From NCBI RefSeq assembly GCF_003955665.1, contig NZ_RXHU01000033.1, positions 16,598-80,597 of the forward strand: 64,000 nucleotides of DNA, written 5' to 3'. A program made the translations under genes and the position numbers. Every line of letters begins with the position of its first letter. Positions within the stretch are counted from its first letter, which is position 1. The notes below the pieces were generated by a model. That model saw nothing but the letters and a program-made list of their open reading frames with translations. It was not told the DNA's origin and searched no databases. This document shows positions 61,684 to 64,000 of the stretch, piece after piece. This stretch comes from Paenibacillus whitsoniae. Lineage in GTDB: Bacteria; Bacillota; Bacilli; Paenibacillales; NBRC-103111.

Positions 61684-62394
61684 TTACAGCCTCCGGTTCG
61701 ATACAGGGCGAAAGTCCTTCGTCACGCCGATCATTTGACCACCATTACGATAATAGTCATCCTGGACGCGCCAGGTATGGCTTTTTTTGTTTTTGCGGCG
61801 GATGTAAACATAGTTGAACGGTGTGGTGGCGTACGTTTTGAAGCCATGGCTGCGGGCCGCCCGGAGGAAGGCGACGTCTTCGCCCAGCGAACGATCCGGA
61901 AATCGCACTTTGCGAAGCACGCGTCTGCGGAACAGAATCGTGCCGCCCTGCACGAATTCCACCTCTTGGTCGCGATCATGCGGCGAACGAATCAGCAATT
62001 GCTTGGACGCGGTCAAGTAGATGAGGCAGGCATGCTTGCCAACGATGTCGCTGCGGGTGCGATAGAGCGCCTTGACTTGCTCCCGCAAGTAATACGGCGA
62101 GTAATAATCATCATCATCAAACTTGGCGATCAACGGGAAGTGTGCCTTGACGATGCCGCAGTTAAGGCATTGCCCGAGCGACGTTCGCTCGGCGACTTGG
62201 TAGACGCGAACGTTCGGCACGCCCCGCACTTTGCGGCGGTATTCAGCAAGCGGCATGTTATCCTGATTTAAAATGATAATGAGCTCCTTCGCCGGATACT
62301 GCTGCCTCTGAAAATTGCGCACAATATTGTTGAAAAATTGCGGGCGGTTCGTGCACGTAATAATAGATACGCCCGGAATTGCCCTTTTTCTCAT
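61684..62394 (-). CDS. Family 2-type glycosyltransferase
   Basis: A 236-residue GT-A fold transferase without membrane segments. It has GVSIITCTNRPQFFNNIVRN at the nucleotide-sugar site, FDDDDYYSP (DxD metal site) and FPDRSLGEDVAFLRAARSHG with an ED motif in the acceptor-base position. It should add a sugar to an unknown acceptor (polysaccharide, glycolipid or protein). It is a single-gene transcript with the overlapping terminator at 61641-61675 and is convergent with the kinase. Confidence 0.85.
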   Translation of the reverse strand: MRKRAIPGVSIITCTNRPQFFNNIVRNFQRQQYPAKELIIILNQDNMPLAEYRRKVRGVPNVRVYQVAERTSLGQCLNCGIVKAHFPLIAKFDDDDYYSPYYLREQVKALYRTRSDIVGKHACLIYLTASKQLLIRSPHDRDQEVEFVQGGTILFRRRVLRKVRFPDRSLGEDVAFLRAARSHGFKTYATTPFNYVYIRRKNKKSHTWRVQDDYYRNGGQMIGVTKDFRPVSNRRL

Positions 62395-62495
62395 GCCGGC
62401 TCGTCACTCCTTTCTACGCTATGAACGGTTCAACATATGTTCATGGCCGGGCGGACGTGTCGGCAGGTGTCTAGGACTCCGGGCGATTGCATAAG

Positions 62496-63692
62496 TTAGG
62501 CGGCGGCTGAAGCCGTGGGTTTGGACTGTCTTTTCGCCGCGGACATCACCGTCAGCACCAGTCCCGCCGCGCCGATCCAACCCAGCGTCCACATCGGTGC
62601 GTTAAGATTCAAGCCTTGGCCGAAGTAGAGCACGTCGCGCAGTCCGGCCGCGCCAAAACGCAGCGGCATCCACGTATACAGCCAGTCATGGCTGAAGCTC
62701 GGGAGCATTTCCGGCGGCAGCGCAAGCACTGGTGCGCCGAAGAAGAAGACGAGTACGAAAAGCGGCACCCCTTTTAGACCCAGCCAGGAAACGATGGCGG
62801 TTTGCAGCAGGAAAAAGGCAAAGCCAGTGAACCATAAAAATAACCAAGTTTCACTGTAATCCGGAATCGCTAGCCCGAGCCACGTCCCTGCAACGAGCAC
62901 GATACTTCCTGCCGCAAATGCCGACAGGACGGCACCGCCAAGCAGCTGCGCGAGTCGTACGCGGAGGAGATGCGTGACGGAACCGGCTTGCGCGGCCGCT
63001 TTGCCTGCGGCCATGAATAACAGCAGCGTTGCAACCATCGCCCCAAACCAGGCGAGCTGTGTGAGCGCAACAGGCGCGTTGCCGTTCATGCTGCTGGTGC
63101 CGACAGGGTTAACCGTCGTTGTGGTGAGTTGGATCGGTGCCGCAAACGCCTTCGTCTGCTCCGCCGTCAGCGTGCCTCCCTGCTTGGCGATTTGCCCAAG
63201 CAATTGCTCGCGCACTTGGCCGTTCATACCGGCCAGCATTTGATTCAGGATTTGGTTCACCATCGTAGCCGCGGTGTTGTTCATGCCTGGATTGGTGTGC
63301 AGCACTGCTGCCGCAGGCTGTCCTTGCGGTGTCGTCAAGCTCAGCAGCTTTCGGCTAAAATCCGCAGGAATCACGACCGCCCCGTACGCCTGCTGCCGGT
63401 TCATCGCGTCCACCGCTTCTTGCTCGCTAACGGCAACTGTCCATTGCAGCGGAGAGACAGCGCCTTCCTGCGTCGGAGCAGCTGTAATTTTGTCCTGCAG
63501 CAGCTTGCCAAAATTCATCTCTTGCCCAGTCGGCAGCTTCTCGCCTGCGTCTTGCTGGACGAGGATGACCGGTAAATTCCGCGGCACCGGATTAACCGAC
63601 GAACCGAGCTGCGCCAAGCCCAGCAGCAGGATCACGGCAAAAACCGCGACGAACGCGATGTAGACGTGCTTTTGTCTTAAAAATGTTTTCAT
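62496..63692 (-). CDS. ABC-2/YhgE-Pip type membrane permease
   Basis: A 398-residue protein. One N-terminal helix (HVYIAFVAVFAVILLLGLAQ), an external domain of about 180 residues typical of YhgE/Pip and ABC-2 exporters (VILVQQDAGEKLPTGQ, AYGAVVIPADFSRKLLSL), then about five C-terminal helices (WFGAMVATLLLFMAAGKAAA, SWLGLKGVPLFVLVFFFGAP). No ATPase is encoded next to it. The ATG at 63692 follows GAGGAGAT; the 12-codon longer form is unlikely. It follows a TetR regulator on the same strand, suggesting an inducible efflux or stress operon. Confidence 0.8.
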   Translation of the reverse strand: MKTFLRQKHVYIAFVAVFAVILLLGLAQLGSSVNPVPRNLPVILVQQDAGEKLPTGQEMNFGKLLQDKITAAPTQEGAVSPLQWTVAVSEQEAVDAMNRQQAYGAVVIPADFSRKLLSLTTPQGQPAAAVLHTNPGMNNTAATMVNQILNQMLAGMNGQVREQLLGQIAKQGGTLTAEQTKAFAAPIQLTTTTVNPVGTSSMNGNAPVALTQLAWFGAMVATLLLFMAAGKAAAQAGSVTHLLRVRLAQLLGGAVLSAFAAGSIVLVAGTWLGLAIPDYSETWLFLWFTGFAFFLLQTAIVSWLGLKGVPLFVLVFFFGAPVLALPPEMLPSFSHDWLYTWMPLRFGAAGLRDVLYFGQGLNLNAPMWTLGWIGAAGLVLTVMSAAKRQSKPTASAAA

Positions 63693-63758
63693 AAAATCTC
63701 CTCCTCGATTGTTTGTTATTTCACTCAACGATGTGTGAACGAAATTAGTAAAAAAACA

Positions 63759-64000
63759 TCACTTCCGCCATAACGACACAGTGAAAGTGACCATTTTTCT
63801 CAAATATCCATCAAGATCCGATTGCACCAGATTAATTGCCGTCACCTGACTCATCACGACCATCAGCCCCACCGAGATCACTTGTCTGGCCGCCAAATCA
63901 AAATCCATTTCGCGAATTTCGCCCGCCGCCGCTCTTCTCGCTAACGCCGCGGTCAAGTCCTTAAGGCGCTGCAACACCATATCCGACATGAAATGTTTAT
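63759..64000 (-). CDS. TetR-family regulator, C-terminal part, cut by window end
   Basis: About 80 codons are visible, open to the window edge. The sequence DMVLQRLKDLTAALARRAAA, ...FDLAARQVISVGLMVVMSQV, resembles the C-terminal ligand-binding helices of TetR-family repressors; the DNA-binding N-terminus would lie beyond 64000. It ends 66 bases before the start of the permease gene on the same strand and probably represses it. The assignment rests on context as much as sequence. Confidence 0.6.
   Translation of the reverse strand, partial: KHFMSDMVLQRLKDLTAALARRAAAGEIREMDFDLAARQVISVGLMVVMSQVTAINLVQSDLDGYLRKMVTFTVSLWRK

Overview
The window looks like chromosome from a Paenibacillus-type Firmicute. 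The evidence is indirect but consistent: strong AGGAGG ribosome sites, Lpl/Ytc-type sugar ABC permeases controlled by membrane-anchored AraC regulators, a KimA potassium transporter behind a c-di-AMP (ydaO) riboswitch, a BioY/ECF biotin system with a BirA-type operator, an SRAP protein, a YqkE-like protein, and several families of short palindromic intergenic repeats. No rRNA, tRNA, CRISPR array, transposase or phage head gene was seen.

Positions 1-19861 (minus strand) hold most of an extracellular contractile injection system (eCIS, a phage-tail-like protein-delivery machine). In transcription order: a AAA+ ATPase on its own transcript; then, from a separate promoter, a DUF4255 tail-terminator-like protein, a beta-sandwich protein, the sheath, the main tube, a tail-assembly-chaperone-like protein whose partner (DUF6760-like) is reachable only by a -1 frameshift, a second tube protein, a 1776-residue disordered repeat protein, a LysM hub protein, a split spike (gpD-like and gpV-like), gp25, and two baseplate-J-like proteins, the last cut by the window edge. 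Fibres, a PAAR tip and any further cargo would lie beyond position 1. The order sheath, tube, chaperone, giant protein, LysM, gpD, spike, gp25, gpJ resembles Bacillus PBSX-type phage tails, so the giant protein sits where a tape measure is expected.

Positions 20035-34040 are mixed housekeeping and accessory genes: a GGDEF protein, a sugar oxidoreductase/isomerase pair with an AraC regulator, a degenerate SRAP protein, DUF1284, Nudix, a 12-TM transporter, an AAC(3)-type acetyltransferase, YqkE-like, KimA and a Tet(L)-like exporter. Positions 34163-47743 look like a carbohydrate-use locus: a GH130-like phosphorylase, a Tat-exported beta-helix protein, a secreted GH-A-clan hydrolase with duplicated discoidin-like domains, an ABC importer (binding protein and two permeases) and two AraC-type regulators. 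A shared TAAAATTCRTAC site precedes the regulator, binding protein and permease transcripts.

Positions 47934-64000 hold NDH-2, an EcsC-family protein, a chemoreceptor, an Fsr-like exporter with a divergent AraC regulator, a biotin ECF transporter (EcfA1, an EcfA2-EcfT fusion and divergent BioY), a secreted protein next to a two-component system, a glycosyltransferase, and an ABC-2-type permease with the end of a TetR regulator. The strongest leads are the frameshifted eCIS chaperone and the giant eCIS protein; the EcfA-EcfT fusion, the duplicated gene-end/terminator element at 34045 and 47869, and the three-copy operator are also worth checking.
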